Assembly: GCF_029227915.1 (NCBI RefSeq)
Contig: NC_079878.1
Location: forward strand, 15,872,001-15,936,000
Length of the DNA: 64,000 bases
Source: Hydractinia symbiolongicarpus
Taxonomy: Eukaryota > Cnidaria > Hydrozoa > Anthoathecata > Hydractiniidae
Direction of reading: 5' to 3'
Position numbers and translations under genes: made by a program
Shown here: piece by piece, positions 1 to 13,321 of the stretch
Position numbering within the stretch: the first letter of the stretch is position 1
Layout of the letters: each line of letters opens with the position of its first letter
The notes under the pieces: generated by a model
The model's input: the letters and a program-made list of their open reading frames with translations, nothing else
What the model was told of the DNA's origin: nothing
The model's database searches: none

Positions 1-1
1 C

Positions 2-117
2 TCCACAGTGTGGACTCAGTGAGGAAGATAAAGATAAGTTTTATGATGAGTTAAAAGCAGTCAGATGAAAGTTTGGAGACACTGAACTTGTCATGGTGGG
101 CGGCGACTTTAACCCTA
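2..117 (+). pseudogene. LINE endonuclease fragment
   Basis: The plus strand reads as a short piece of an AP-type endonuclease domain of a non-LTR retrotransposon. A CGLSEEDKDKFYDEL stretch is followed by VMVGGDFN, where GDFN is the usual catalytic-core motif. An in-frame TGA sits at about 66-68 and coding similarity ends after the motif. It probably comes from the same LINE family as the reverse transcriptase tail at 794-1200, with the middle lost. Family assignment rests on motif recognition only. Confidence 0.55.
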
Positions 118-793
118 TTTGGTATGGGCTTTTTTGACCCTTGCAAGTATGGGGGGGGGGGGCATAAAGTGCCCGCGGGCTGCAACATTTGTTCAGTTTG
201 ATTTTAAGTGACAAAACTTGGCACAAAGAAGCATCAATATATTGTGACTTAATTAGTGACAAAATATTTAGGTTGACATGTGGTCACAGGAAGTGATGAC
301 GTCATAATGAGACAATGGTTGAAGAAAACATGTCTTTCTTGGAAATTCTTGTTTTATTATCTTTTACTATATACAGTACTAGTCATTAAAGAAGTAATAT
401 AATAATGTAAGATATTATTAGCAACATTAACAGGTGGTATAAAGACAAAGGACTTCTCTAAGGAGAAAATGGAAATCGATCAGAATTCAAATCTTCAAGA
501 ATTTTTTTTTAAAAAAACTATATTTGAGAACCTAGTGTTAGTAGCTGTCATGGAATAAAATTGGTATATCTATTAGCACTTACATCAGTAGCTACTCAAT
601 AAAGACAATTTGGATTGACATGGGACAAAATGAACTATGACGTTATCATATGACAATACAGTACTGTGAAAAGGTTTGTTAACATCGTGTTCGTATAACA
701 AGCGTGGTGCACACGAACCACGATAAAATCGTGGTCTTTATGTATAACAAACATTGAAACATTCTATCGTGGCCACCACGCTAATATTATTAT
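118..793. other. non-coding spacer between LINE remnants
   Basis: No supported gene. It holds a run of G at about 150-163 and AT-rich DNA. At about 700-782 lie several GTGGT/ACCAC inverted words around AACCACGATAAAATCGTGGTC that may be the remains of a small palindromic element. Confidence 0.5.
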
Positions 794-1200
794 CTACACA
801 GGTTCTGCTTGGAAAAAGTTCAGAGAGTTACTTCCTTTGTTGACTAGCAGAGTCTTGTCAATTGAGTTAAAAGGTATGTTGTATGAGGCCTGTAAGTGTT
901 ATGTTGTACGGTAGGTATCTTGACCGTTTAGAAAGGAATGATATGAGAATGGTTAGGTGGATTTGTAACGTCAGTCTGAGAGACAGAAAGAGTTCAGATG
1001 AGCTAAGAAGCAGGCTAAGTATCTGTAGAATTAAAGATTTTATCCAGATAAGAAGATTGAATTGGCTGGGACACTTGGAAAGAATGGAGGGGCATAATTG
1101 GGTAAGAAAGTGTAGACTTCATAGTTCCTGAGGCAAAGCCCAGAGGCAGACCGAGAAAGACTTGGCAGGACGTTATATAGACAGACTTGAAATTATGCCC
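794..1200 (+). pseudogene. LINE reverse transcriptase C-terminal fragment
   Basis: This looks like the tail of a LINE endonuclease-reverse transcriptase. Residues of the type AWKKFRELLPLLTSR come first (frame entering at about 807), then ERNDMRMVRWICNVSLRDRK, a linker, LNWLGHLERMEG, and out of frame PRGRPRKTW. These are typical of the thumb and C-terminus of LINE ORF2 in cnidarians. It is broken by frameshifts and has no catalytic core, so it is a 5'-truncated dead copy. Confidence 0.7.
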
Positions 1201-1205
1201 TGAAA

Positions 1206-2446
1206 GATAGAAAATATAGGATTTCAGGTAACAGAGAAATATGTCTTATTTTACTGTTGATGAACAATCCAGAACACATTTCCAAAAAAGTTACAATCAG
1301 AAAAAATAAGAAGGAGAAATTAAGGAGAATAGCTGAAATTTCAATTTTTTAAAGTATATATAAGTACTTTTAAGGAGCTTTTCTTTTTCTAAGGTTATTT
1401 AAGGAATCTAACGAGGAGTGGTCACCCTGGTCGTTTTCAGTTTTAATATTGAAGTTCAACCTCGTTCCCAGGGCTTTTTGTCTCTCATCTCGGCGCTGCG
1501 CTTATTGATAGGTCTGACGAAAAAAGGCCCTGGAGGAGGCTGGTTTTATTCCGTGCTGTGATTGGTCCAGACTTTTCATCTAATTATGCGTAAGATAATA
1601 CATCACTCAGTCCATGAAACATCTACGCTTAACTGTAAGAATACAAAGTAAGCGTAAATACATAAACAAAAATACAGATGAAGGATTGCATGAATTTGCC
1701 ATGCTAATTTCAAAGATTTTACATGTTGCAAAAATTCTTTTAGTGTTACTTGTAAAAAAGTAAGGGATTTTAAAATAAAAACATAAAGCTATATTATATA
1801 CACACATAAAGCTAGCTATATTGAAACACAAATTTATGTTCATAAAAATATTTAGCAATATTGGAAAAAAGACAAACATTGAGTATATAAAACTAGACAA
1901 ACATGTGGGTTAAAGAAGACCGAACTGGATCCTCTTTTAACTGTTATATATCAGTCTTGTATTGTATTTGTCGATAATTCAGTTTCTGAAAACAGAATAA
2001 AATTCAGTTACGACAAAATGTGTTTGTCGTAACATGGCGTGGCATACACATGGAAAATCAAAATATTTAAAAGGAAAATAATAAAATCTAGAAAGCAATT
2101 ATTATTATTAGTTGAAATACTAAGAGATACTGTGTATATACAATTCAGTTATTTTACAAAAATTACTGCTACCAATGTGTTCTCTTTAAGTGTGTATACA
2201 TATGCATGAAAACAAAAATTAGACAGAAAGACAAAAGTTGAAAAAGTTGTAGAAAAACTAAAAAGAACTAAATGAACAGCACGGAAAATTGAAACTATAA
2301 ACATGAAAATGTGAAATAACCTTGATAGGAACATCATTATAAAATTTTGCTTTCATATATAAAAACGTTTGTCCAAAGTCAAGATTATTCCATGTATTTA
2401 TTGTGTGACTCCTCCTGGAAATAACTGTTGTATTTGCAAAGTAACC
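1206..2446. other. non-coding AT-rich DNA with a dispersed-repeat word
   Basis: No gene is supported. At 1457-1474 it contains the reverse complement of GCCCTGGGAACGAGGTTG, which occurs again in forward orientation at 59040-59057. That marks a short dispersed repeat family. The rest is AT-rich with no coherent reading frame. Confidence 0.5.
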
Positions 2447-2813
2447 TAAAGGCCGGTTTCCACTCATTCGCTTTAGTCGCGCGACTCTAGCAAATAGATA
2501 TCTGAGCATGCGCAAAATCTATTTTTGAACATTTACGCAACCTTCTGTTGGTCGCGCGAATGGTCGCCAGAAGTTTAAACTTTTTGAACTACCAAGCGAA
2601 TAAAAGATAATTTAGCCAATGAGAAGCCGCTATTTATCAAGAATTCAAAACATTGAAATCATAATGGCAGATGTGGGTCTATAGGCTGGTTCACAGTCAT
2701 TCGCTGTGGTCGCTCGAATAGGGAGATTTTTAAAAAGTCTATTCGCTGCGAACGGAAGAATGCTGTTCACACTTGGCGCGTAAAATTTAAAATCGTTTAC
2801 AACCAAAACAAAT

Positions 2814-4057
2814 ATGGCGCTTACAGCAAGGCAAATTATTTTATTGCTTTTGTTGCGAAGGCGGATGAAACGTAAAAATACTCGCGTAGCTAAAAGAAGA
2901 TTCTGGGTTCGTCAAATCTACAAGGAGAGAAAAATAAAAGGAGAATATCATCTCCTGGTTCAGGATCTTAAATTATTTGATAGAGAGCTATTTTTTCGCC
3001 ACTTTAGGATGACACCCTCCAAATTGGAGGAGTTACTTGGATACGTAGGTCCGTTAATCACCAAGTCATCATTAAAACGCGAAGCAATTAGTGCTAGTGA
3101 AAGGCTCTGCGTTACAATGCGTTATCTCGTTACCGGTGACGCACAAACTACTATTGCAGATAGTTACAGAATGGGCAAAAATACTGTTAGTGGAATTGTG
3201 AAAGAAACAGCAAATGCAATATGGAAATTCTTGGTAGCACAAGGATTTTTGCAAGCCCCAAGCACAGAGAAGGACTGGATAAAAATTGCGGATGATTTTG
3301 AAAAAAGGTAGAATTTTGGAAATTGTGTGGGAGCAATCGATGGAAAGCATGTTGTTATGCAGGCCCCAGCACGTTCAGGATCATACTTCTTTAATTATAA
3401 GAAAACCCACAGTATTGTGCTTTTAGCTGTCGTCAACTCGAATTATAAGTACATTTTGGTTGATATAGGGGACGCAGGGAGACAAAGCGACGGTGGAGTC
3501 TTTGCATCAAGCCATCTTGGACATGCCATGGAAGAAAATCTACTTAATATTCGTAAATCCAGACCACTACGAAATACCTCAAAAGAATTCCCATTTGTAT
3601 TTGTTGGGGACGAAGCATTCCCACTAAAAGAGTACCTAATAAAGCCATACGCAAGAGAATTTATCAAAAAGAAAGAGCAAATTGCGAATTACCGTTTGTC
3701 AAGGGCAAGAAGACAAGTGGAAAATGTGTTTGGAATTTGGCATCAAGATTTCGCATTTTTCGAAGGCCTATTATTGCCAATGTGGACACTGTTGTTGCAA
3801 TCACAAAACCTGTTGTTGTGCTTCACAATTTTTTAATGTTTGGTAAAACATTTGATAGCGAGTATTGTCCAGGTGGGTATGCAGAACAAGAGTTGTGGCG
3901 TCAGGACATAGAGACAGAAGGGTTACGAGCAATTTCTAAAGCCGGGTCTAAAGAGATTCGTGACGATTTTAGGGATTATTTTTATGGACCAGGGGCTGTA
4001 CCATGGCAATGGGACCATATTTCACGAACAGTTGATCCATTTGATGAAGATCAATAA
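2814..4057 (+). pseudogene. PIF/Harbinger transposase (HARBI1-like)
   Basis: This is a DDE transposase of the HARBI1/plant-transposase DDE_Tnp_4 type, which cuts and pastes its element with help from a MADF/Myb-like partner. It starts at ATG 2814. An N-terminal basic helical region (RRRMKRKNTRVAKRRFWVRQ) leads to the FFRHFRMTPSKLEELL and helix-turn-helix-like part. Catalytic residues are visible in GAIDGKH (first D), VGDEAFPL (second D) and RRQVENVFG (E). There is an in-frame TAG at 3309-3311 where a tryptophan codon would be expected, and a one-base frameshift near 3740 that moves the C-terminus to another frame ending at 4057. All three acidic residues survive, so the gene is dead by only two lesions. 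Confidence 0.9.
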
Positions 4058-4060
4058 GTT

Positions 4061-4421
4061 ACTTTGTAACTTGAGATATGTACGTTGTAATGATTACTAT
4101 TTTCACAGAAAATTGTTTATATTAACTATATGAACAAAAACTGAGAGCCTAAGTATACAAAGAACATAAAAGGGAAGAAATTTCGGAATTAGGAAAATTT
4201 GCTGCAAGGTGAACAGGGTTTATCTGTTAATTCCTGACTTTCCCTGACCAAGTGTAACAAAGTTATTTTCTTCACAATCGCAATGGATAGATAAGCTAAG
4301 TAAAGTTAGAATCTCCACCAAGCATTTTTTCTTCTAAAATTTATTCCCTGAAAGTAATGTGACAGCAAAAGTTCCACCATAACATGTTTTAACTTATTTT
4401 ACTTTAAAAACAAATTATAAA
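4061..4421. other. intergenic gap between convergent Harbinger genes
   Basis: AT-rich 3' flank lying between the transposase stop and the MADF-BESS stop. No reading frame is supported. Confidence 0.5.
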
Positions 4422-4600
4422 CTACTCATCAAATTCATAGTCAATCAACAATTGTTGTATAGCTACTTTCGCTTGCCTATATTTTTTTGGTGGTAAAGAA
4501 TTCAAAATTGGTACAATGCTCTGAGCAAACGAAAAATCTCCATCTAGATCTTCACTTTTGTTTTGTTGTTTCAGCATGTCAATTAAGGCCTGGTCAACAG
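4422..4600 (-). pseudogene. BESS-domain exon end of the Harbinger MADF gene
   Basis: The minus strand encodes VDQALIDMLKQQNKSED, then FAQSIVPILNSLPPKKYRQA and a VAIQQLLIDYEF end, with stop TAG at 4422-4424. The pattern (acidic lead, aromatic-x-x-SI-P-L, K-x-x-hydrophobic repeats) fits the BESS protein-interaction domain that follows MADF in many insect and transposon proteins. Its N-terminal half lies almost 10 kb away at 14488-15860. Joining across the CAGAG target site keeps the reading frame (KQNS then VDQA), so the two pieces are one gene split by insertion. Confidence 0.75.
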
Positions 4601-5486
<886 letters not shown>

Positions 5487-5496
5487 GGAGATTCAC

Positions 5497-5670
5497 GGGG
5501 AGATTAGTTACGGAACTTTGGGGGAGATTCGTTACATTTAGGGGAGATTCGTTACATTTAGGGGAGATTCGTTACGCCGGCCGTAGGGGAGATTTGTTAC
5601 GTGGATTTTTTAGGGGAGATTAGTTACGAATTAGGGGAGATTAGTTACGGGATCGGGGAGATTTGTTACG
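5497..5670 (+). repeat. eight subterminal GGGGAGATTNGTTACG boxes (left end)
   Basis: Boxes begin at 5497, 5521, 5541, 5561, 5586, 5613, 5634 and 5655, all in the same orientation and spaced 20-27 bp apart. The variable base is A, C or T. A degenerate ninth (AGGGAGATTCACG) forms the very end. Spacing near two helical turns suggests a protein-binding array, plausibly for the recombinase or its zinc fingers. Function is inferred. Confidence 0.8.
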
Positions 5671-7669
5671 CGCGTGCGCATTTCATACTTTTTATTGTCT
5701 ATTCAAGATGAATGGACGAAAGGTTTGTTGATCCGTTGGCTTTATTTATTATTAAGTTTATGGGTATTTATGTGGCTTATTTTTTTAATTTGTAACAATC
5801 TTTACCTTTTATAAAGCTCCCCAATCTTTATTCTTTTAGCTATTTAACTAAATAGCTTCACAAAGAATGAATTTTGGTTTTGCTTTACATAGCTACCTAC
5901 TAGCTAGGTTAGGTCGTCTTCTTACCATAGTATCAATAATTGTAGCTAGCTATGGCTAAGTAGCAAGCTAATCTAGAGAGCTGCAGCTAGCAATGGCTAG
6001 CTAGCTAGCTAGCTAATTGTACTTTTAATGTAGTTACAGTAGTGTTTATAATCTTAATAAGCTAGCTAGAGGAACAACTTTAAAATTTCCCCTTTTTGAA
6101 TTACTCTTTTACCATCTTGATGGCTTCCCAGCTTTGTGGCGGCTCTACATCTTTTATGGATTAACGCCTTTATGGCCTAATGGAAATGTAATGTTTTCAT
6201 TTAAGGAATGAAAAATAAGTAAACAAAGTTGGGTTGATCTACAAAGATACAAAACCAGTGGTATGAGCCAGTCACCCCCTTATATCTGTGTTTTATTGGT
6301 AATTAGCCTCACTAATTACAGGCACATACCCTGTTAATTCTTTCCAGGAGGGACCACAAAAGTTGTTTATATAGTGTTTAAAGATCCCATTTGAGCTACA
6401 GAAATTTTTGTACAACTAGACAACAACCTTTATGTTAAGATCAAATCCATTAACTTTTCGACATAAGTCACATGCTCCGTTGATTAAGCAAATATTACTG
6501 TGTTGGTGACTTGTATCAATTTTTGATTTTTTTAACGTCATTTGTACACTAACTTGCGGGTTGTTAGGACGCTAAGAGGGGTGTGTAGGTCATTTTCTTA
6601 GTGTAAAAATGACACTTAAAAATCAATATGTGAGTGAGTGAGCGACTTCTTGATTTGCATTCAGGAATTCTTACATCTACGGATTGAATTGTGACATAAC
6701 TTTTTCTACATGGTAAACTATATACTTAGTACATTCACACTCACAATTGGGTCATATAAACTAAATATTTGTATAAAATACTATCCTAGACAAAAGGGCA
6801 GTCAAATAAAATCACGATTTTACCATCCCTGTACGACAAGGGCGTAGACGGATATTTGTTTGTTTATTCAAGGTTGGACAGGCTCTTAAATTTTTTTAGT
6901 GGCACAAATAAATTAACAAGTATTTTTTAACATACGTACAGTTTTTAAATTCTTAGATAATTTTTCTAATTAACTTTTTTGTGCTCCTATCAGTGTGTAT
7001 TTTTAGGTCTTATTAGTGATTAGATTTTACTTTTGTTACACGAATAGTTCTTCTTGAATTTTTAAGAATAAACCCTTTCAGAACTTTCAAAGCATCAATT
7101 TTCATTTAAACTCTGTTTTATATATTTTTGAATATTCAGACAACATTTGTTGTATGCCATGTGGTGCATGTTTTTAGGGTAATAAATATACAACTTTTTT
7201 ACTACATGTGTTGACTTTGACATCTAATGAATAACATTTCCTTACAAGCTAGTTAATGCTAATATGCAAAGTGTTGATACAACACTTCGGAGAAGAAGAC
7301 TCTAGAATAAAATTTAAAGCTATCCTTGTTATCTTGAAGAATTTTTTTTTATCATACCACATGTTCAAGGTGTATTTTTGTAATTTACATTACTGGTGTG
7401 CAAAATTAATTCTCTAGAACAAAACTGTGTTAAGCTGTTTCCCATTATAAATCATTATAATTTAGTTTTGATAGTAAAGATATTTTTTAAATTCTTTATT
7501 TTAAAATTCCAATTTTTTAAAAAGTGTAACGTGTTAGCAATGCAGGAAAGTAACGTATCGTGTAAAAAAATTAAATTAGAAAGGCTGCCATATTATTTAT
7601 TTTATTAAAATATATATATACCAGGTTTAAGCCAAATTTTTAAAATATATTAGTTAAGTATTGCAGTTA
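5671..7669. other. non-coding interior left arm of the recombinase element
   Basis: No gene is supported over 2 kb. It holds CTAG-rich simple sequence at about 5995-6016, an old SINE fragment (6299-6432) and long AT-rich tracts. Short frames here, for example near 7396-7608, are low-complexity and unconvincing. Confidence 0.55.
6299..6432 (-). repeat. diverged fragment of the tRNA-SINE body
   Basis: TTAGCCTCACTAAT, CATACCCTGT, TTTCCAGGAGGGACCA, TTGAGCTAC and ACTAGACAAC occur in the same order as in the central part of the full-length SINE at 51803-52150. The copy is much more diverged and lacks the tRNA head, which marks an older insertion. Confidence 0.6.
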
Positions 7670-8166
7670 CAAGACAGGCAACAAAAATTTCTTCATTACC
7701 CTTGTATTGATCTCCTTAAGACGATGACAAATGGAAATGCTATTTACGAACCGAAGGTCAGGGCATTATTAAGTTGAATATCGCAGAAGTCGCCGGTGAC
7801 ATGCTTCAAAAATACTTGTCACAGGCACAGTTTAATGCAAAGCGGAACTGTACAGGAAAGTCAATTGAGAGTCTTCGCAGATTAAAGTTGGTTATTCATT
7901 TTTCACATGCTTCATTCAATATGGCAGCTTGTTGTGAACATGGTTTGTAAACATTTTGTTGCTAAAATAAATAAGTCAACAAACGAAAAAGAAGCAAATA
8001 AAAAGTAAAAAACAATGCTTCAAAAACTCTGCGCTGCCGCTCTCCTGAATGTAATAATTGCACGCCAAAATCATAAGCTAGGCGTGCGATACTGATTGCA
8101 CACCTGTATTAGTGTAGGCGTACGTACAACCGCACGCGGGTGCAAATATTCATGACCAAGACTGCA
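7670..8166. mobile_element. truncated copy of the CAGTCTTGG TIR element
   Basis: The stretch matches the right two thirds of the element at 46230-47513: GTATTGATCTCC, GCTATTTACGAAC, AGTCGCCGGTGACATGCTTC, then TGCTTCAAAAACTC and the end ATTCATGACCAAGACTG. The left part with its terminal repeat is missing. It ends about 110 bp before the first exon of the recombinase gene, so it lies in that gene's putative promoter. Confidence 0.75.
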
Positions 8167-8275
8167 ACAATGTATTCTACTAATCCAGAATATTATGAAA
8201 TACTTGTTTTATATATATAATTATTCTTTAGATTATATCATATCAATTATATATATCAATAAAATAAATAAAAAC

Positions 8276-11200
8276 ATGTCTGTTATAAGCATTGCAGTTG
8301 GTGATGCATTAAAATCATTGAAGTATTGGATTGATCAGGATGCTGATGAATTTTCTGGTAAGCTTTACTTTATCTCATTCCATTTCTGGAAATCTGTTTG
8401 AATATTATCTTTTTATATATACATTAATTCTCGGTAAAATTAAAAAAAAACATCATCCACCAACTTGAAATTTTTTTTTCTGATTATGTTAAAAAATTGT
8501 GCGACATCATTAAATTTTCATTTTGTAATCTTTCTTGCTAAATTGTGAATTTTACAGGTTTACAAAAAAATTGAAAATTTCAGGATGCATCAGTTCTTGT
8601 TTGCCAAGTAGAGATAGTTACTTATTATTCACCTTTGAGTGAAGGTTTCACATCGCAACAGGCATATTTTTTTCTGTTCCCATATATGGTAGTAGCTCTA
8701 ATTTTCTATATTGCTATTTGTGTAGTACCTTTAAAAAAGTTTTATTATCCCTTATTTTCATTGATTGATTTCAGTTGAAAAGGTTGACGAATCTATGTTG
8801 ACTAAAATGGATGATATTATTAACGAGATACAAGACAAATCCATAACACAATTTGCAGAGTTGTGTGATAAATATATCCACCAAGTGCTGCTGGGGAAAA
8901 GACCAAATTATCGCCTTGATGTCTTCAAACACAAAGTAGTTGAAATTGATGGACAGAGATTGATGCCACACCATTTGATGTACCATAATGTTGAAAGTGG
9001 TTATGGTAATTTTAAAGACACCCAATTAGATTCTATGAAGGTGGTCCTTAACAAATTTGTGGACTGCGATAACCAAGAGAGACTTGTTGTGGATGTTTTG
9101 CAGTACATAGTGGTGTTGTGGACTACTATTGGTTTTTGCAAAGTTAGCCCTGCAGTGGCACGTTTTTACCTGGCTGAGGGAGGTAAAGATAGAGGCAAAG
9201 AAGCTTATGACATGCTCGAGCGGAGATGTAAGAAAACTTGTTGGTTTCAGTACCCTGTTGTGACTAATATCTCGAACCAAAATAGAAATTTACCCATGTC
9301 TTTTATGAGTTTGATAATCACTTGTTTGTAGTAGTGTCTGTTTTGAAATTATCTCCACTGAAAAATTGTGAGGATTGCTATTACCTAGAAAAAGTGTCAA
9401 CGATGTTTGAGGGAATTGTACTTCTCAGAACAATTTTCGTTTTGTGAATTTGGGATTCTTTCTTTAATCGCTTATCACAGTTTTCTTTGTTGATTTAATA
9501 CTTTATTTCTCAGAATGACACAAAAACAGTTGGTAGTGATTGCTGTCATTTATCATTCTTTTTATTAGAAAAAGCCTGCCAAGACTATTACTGTGAAAAT
9601 TTATATTTACTTAATGAAATTCTTTTATAGTTATGAAACGATCAAGTATAATAGCAACGGAAGTAAAGAAAAGGGAGAAGGGAAATGACGAGAAAATTGC
9701 AGAACAAGAGGGATCTATTAAAACAAATGTTGAGGTGGTAAGAACTTTAATTATTTAGCTCCCTTACTATCGTGACGGACGAAAATTGTAAATAACTTGT
9801 ATGATGATATGTAATCATAAAGTTCTCAGCTTGCTGTGTAATAGCATCTATAAATATAGATCTATCTATAAAATCCGTACACTTTGTTATTTTTACTCTT
9901 AGGGCCAAAAGAGGACGTACAAAAAGGAGAAGAAGATCTGTCCAGAATGTGGGGAAAGTAAATTTAATTTGCCTCGTCACGTGGAAGATAAACACAAATG
10001 GACAAAAGCAAAGTCTAAACAGATAGTGATAAGCCATAGTCTGAGAAAGCCCTACAATTGGCACCTTGAAACACCCAGTAGGAAAAAAGGAGGCGCAGAT
10101 AAAAAAACTTATCCAGACTATCATGTTCCTCGCATATGTCCGTTGCCAACATGTTTGAGAGTGGTAAAAAAAATGTCAGAGCATCTCCAACTCTACCATA
10201 AATTGGAGACTAATGAAGAGTATTATGCGTTATTACGTTCCTCCCGTCCCGTTTCCAAAAGCAACGAAGCTCCTCGGGAAGAATCAAGTGTAGATTTTGA
10301 GACGAACTTCAACAATCCGGTTACTGAAGCAGAACGCAACGACTGCGAAAGCAGCACAAGCTTTGACAATAATGGCACAATGCAACAGTTTCTGGCGTAC
10401 CTGATGTCCCCAGATGGTGGGCAACGTGAAAGGAAAAGTTCCTTGCAAGCTGTTAGCGAAGTACGCACAGTGGTAAATGTTTTGGGGGGCCAGCTTATTA
10501 ATCTATTTAAGAAGAATAAGATCAGAGACGATTTTTTTGTCAATTACTTAGACAAGAAAAGCAAGCCGGCAACCTCCAAGCACTACATGTCTTCGCTAAT
10601 TTCATTCATGGAATTTGCAGTCAGTGAAGGTTTGGAGTTGCCTGAACTTTGTGTGGATGATTTTATAACCGCGAAATTACGCCTACATAAATGGCGTAAA
10701 ACTTATAATAAAGTCATCGATGAGCAACGTTGGGACAGAGAAGAAGCTCAAATGGAGCTTTTAGTCAGTCCAGACCAATGGGCAACATTTGAATGCAGCG
10801 AATTGGCCAGAAATGCGGTAAAACTGTTAGGGACAGCATCAGAAAGCGAAGTTTTCACCATGTTGGAATACACCAACGTGCGTGATTACTTGATGACTGT
10901 TATCGCTTTGCAAAATGCACACAGAGCGGGTGTAGCATCCAATTTAACTTTGGAGGAATTTGGAAAGCGCAAGTTAATATTCTCATTAAGGTAAAGTACC
11001 ACAAAACAAAAAGTACGCATGGCCCAGCGGTAATTTGCATCCCTGTCCAAAAAGCAAGATTATTGGAATTATTTGTTAAATACCTAAGGCCACAGGTACC
11101 TGGACAGGCCAATCAGGTGTTTGTTTCTTGGAATGGAAAACCGTTGGAATCTGGCAGTGTCAGTAAACAAATACACTCCATTTGGACACGCTCTGGAGTT

Positions 11201-11992
11201 TACGATGGTTTTGAAATGCCAAAAGGGAACATAAACACTACGATAATACGCAAATCCATCACAACTCGCGTCCATGATCAGCAACCAGATAACGCACAGC
11301 CTGTAGCTGATTTGCTTGCACATTCATTGTCCACTGCTAAGAAAGTGTATCGCCTTAGAGAGCGCGAAAAGCAAGCCGTTGCAGGAATAAACGTTATAAA
11401 TTCTGTCTTTGAAAGACCAAGACCAAATTCAACACCATCCAAACCAAACAAGTGGAGCAAAGACGAGGAGGCAAAAGTGTTGCAATACTTTGAAAAAGAA
11501 ATTGCTGCGCAATACATAAATATTTCGAGGATCAGGGAAAAATTGCCATTACTAGACATCTCTAAATCTGAGAAACAGATTTACGACAAAATTCGTTCCT
11601 ATTTTATTTACGATGCAGGTACAAGTAGCAACGTTGAAGATCAAGTAAAAGTAAAAGAAAATGCAGCTCTTGAACTTTGTCCTCCCGTTGATCCATCATT
11701 TTATCAGCAATCTGAGCATGACGACTGTTCGTCTATCGCGACTGACGTAATACCACCAACAACATCGTCTAATCTTTCCGGTCAGCAGAAATTGTTTGAT
11801 TCTATTGAAACCAATGAAATCAAAAGTCTTTGTTTTGACATCATAAAAGGTGGTCCAATTTCTGCTGAACGCATACTGGAAAAATTGAGTAAATCAGAAA
11901 TTGGTAGAGAAATTCTGCAAAAGTATAAAATTATGCAAGTCCAGACCAGGCTGAAATACGAACGCCGAATGTACAGAATGAAAAAACGATAA
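8276..11992 (+). CDS. four-exon tyrosine recombinase with C2H2-like fingers (Crypton-like)
   Basis: Exons 8276-8357, 8775-9227, 9631-9737 and 9903-11992 join in phase across GTAAG-type donors and TTTCAG, TTATAG and CTTAG acceptors, giving roughly 910 residues. The N-terminal third is unrecognised (helical, DESMLTKMDDIINEIQDK). Exon 4 opens with two C2H2-like fingers, CPECGESKFNLPRHVEDKH and CPLPTCL...HLQLYH. The recombinase core follows, with the first arginine in AHRAGVASNLTLEEF, then HKT, RKSITTRVH, LLAHSLSTA and the likely nucleophile tyrosine in KKVYRL. A C-terminal W-x-x-E-E domain (NKWSKDEEAKVLQYFE) resembles SANT-like DNA binders. A single-base deletion near 10970 shifts frame; otherwise it is intact. 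The family resembles recombinase proteins scattered through cnidarian and mollusc genomes. Confidence 0.75.
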
Positions 11993-13321
11993 AACATTTA
12001 GTTAATGGGAAACGATATCTTTTTCTTTCTTTTTTCTTTGTTTGTTTTTGTTTTTTGAGCACATAGTTTCTGTGATCGCTACGAAAATTATGTTATCTGT
12101 TTTTGATGATATGAGAAAACGTTAAGAAATGTCTAACAATTACCTAAAGTTTGAAAGGTTTTATTGAAATTAGTTCCGTATTTTGTATTAATAAAAAGTT
12201 AACGAGTGCTTATTTTATATAAAATTACAACGAGTCTATATTTGATAAAACGATAGTGAGTCTTTATTTGATACAACAACAAGGGCTCATATTTTATTAA
12301 ACAATAACGAGTTTTTTATTTTTGAAAACGATAAGTTTTTATTACATGTTTTTGAGCCGCTTTTATGTATATTTTTTATGATGCCATGCAAATTTATTAA
12401 GTTGAGTCTTTTATTTGTATACCCCATTCTAATAATTATTAGGAGAAACAATCTTGTTAAGTTTACTTGTCGCAATACGTAAATGAAACGCCCAAGAGCT
12501 TATACAACCAAAAAAAAAAAATCCCATCGTTTCTAGTATGTGCAATTTTGCGAATAGTGTCAGGATTGCGCGAAAATAAGGTGAACTGTCAGTCAAAGTT
12601 TTTCGCCTCATTACTTGCAGCTAGAGTTCCAGCTTGAATGTTATCGTTCCAACATCCAATGGCTTTGACGTACAGTTTCTGGGGTTCCAGTTATAAAATT
12701 TCAAATAAATGTTAAGGCGGTAACTCGAGAGAATTAGGTCACTGGAGATTTACTTCCGGGCTTTGTGTTACGGTAGTTATACCGTTTATTAAAATCACGG
12801 TTGACTTCATGATTTTCCTAACCCTTATCTTAGCTTTCCAGGTTGTTGCGACGTTTAGAATGCTTATAGCCTACCAATGTAATTACAGTCTATGTTAAGA
12901 TAACTATTATTGCCAAGATTGATACCTTTTCGATCTATACAACTGTTTTATATATGCTGTAATGCTTAAAATGAATTAGTAATAATGATAATAAATCTCC
13001 CTATGTACGTTTCGCCCACGCGTTGTGTGTTTGGAAGAACACGGATCTTACGTCAACAGGACTTATATGGAAACAACATTTAGCACCTATATTTTCGTTG
13101 ACCGCATTCAATAAAACTACCAGTTTATTATTCGTTTTTGTGCCTTAACAACAAGGCTGTAAATGCCCACCTGCTGTGCTGGCGGCAAAATTCTTTTTAT
13201 TTTTAACTAACGCCAAACTATTATGAACTCGACAGTCCCAAGTTTAATGTGTGTTAATCAAAACAAGTTTGCAATATTGACAAAAAACGCATGGTTATGG
13301 CCTTTTTGCGAAATAATTTTT
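11993..13321. other. non-coding 3' side of the recombinase element
   Basis: AT-rich with several near-repeats of the type TTTATTTGATAAAAC/AACGAGT at about 12200-12330, which look like a weak tandem repeat. No gene is supported. Confidence 0.5.

Noticed and set aside
700-785. Small palindromic transposon
   Set aside because: Inverted GTGGT words exist but no matching flanks or target duplication could be fixed.
5497-5670. Regularly spaced repeats as a CRISPR array
   Set aside because: Repeat 16 bp with 4-11 bp spacers in eukaryotic transposon DNA; no cas genes and wrong geometry.
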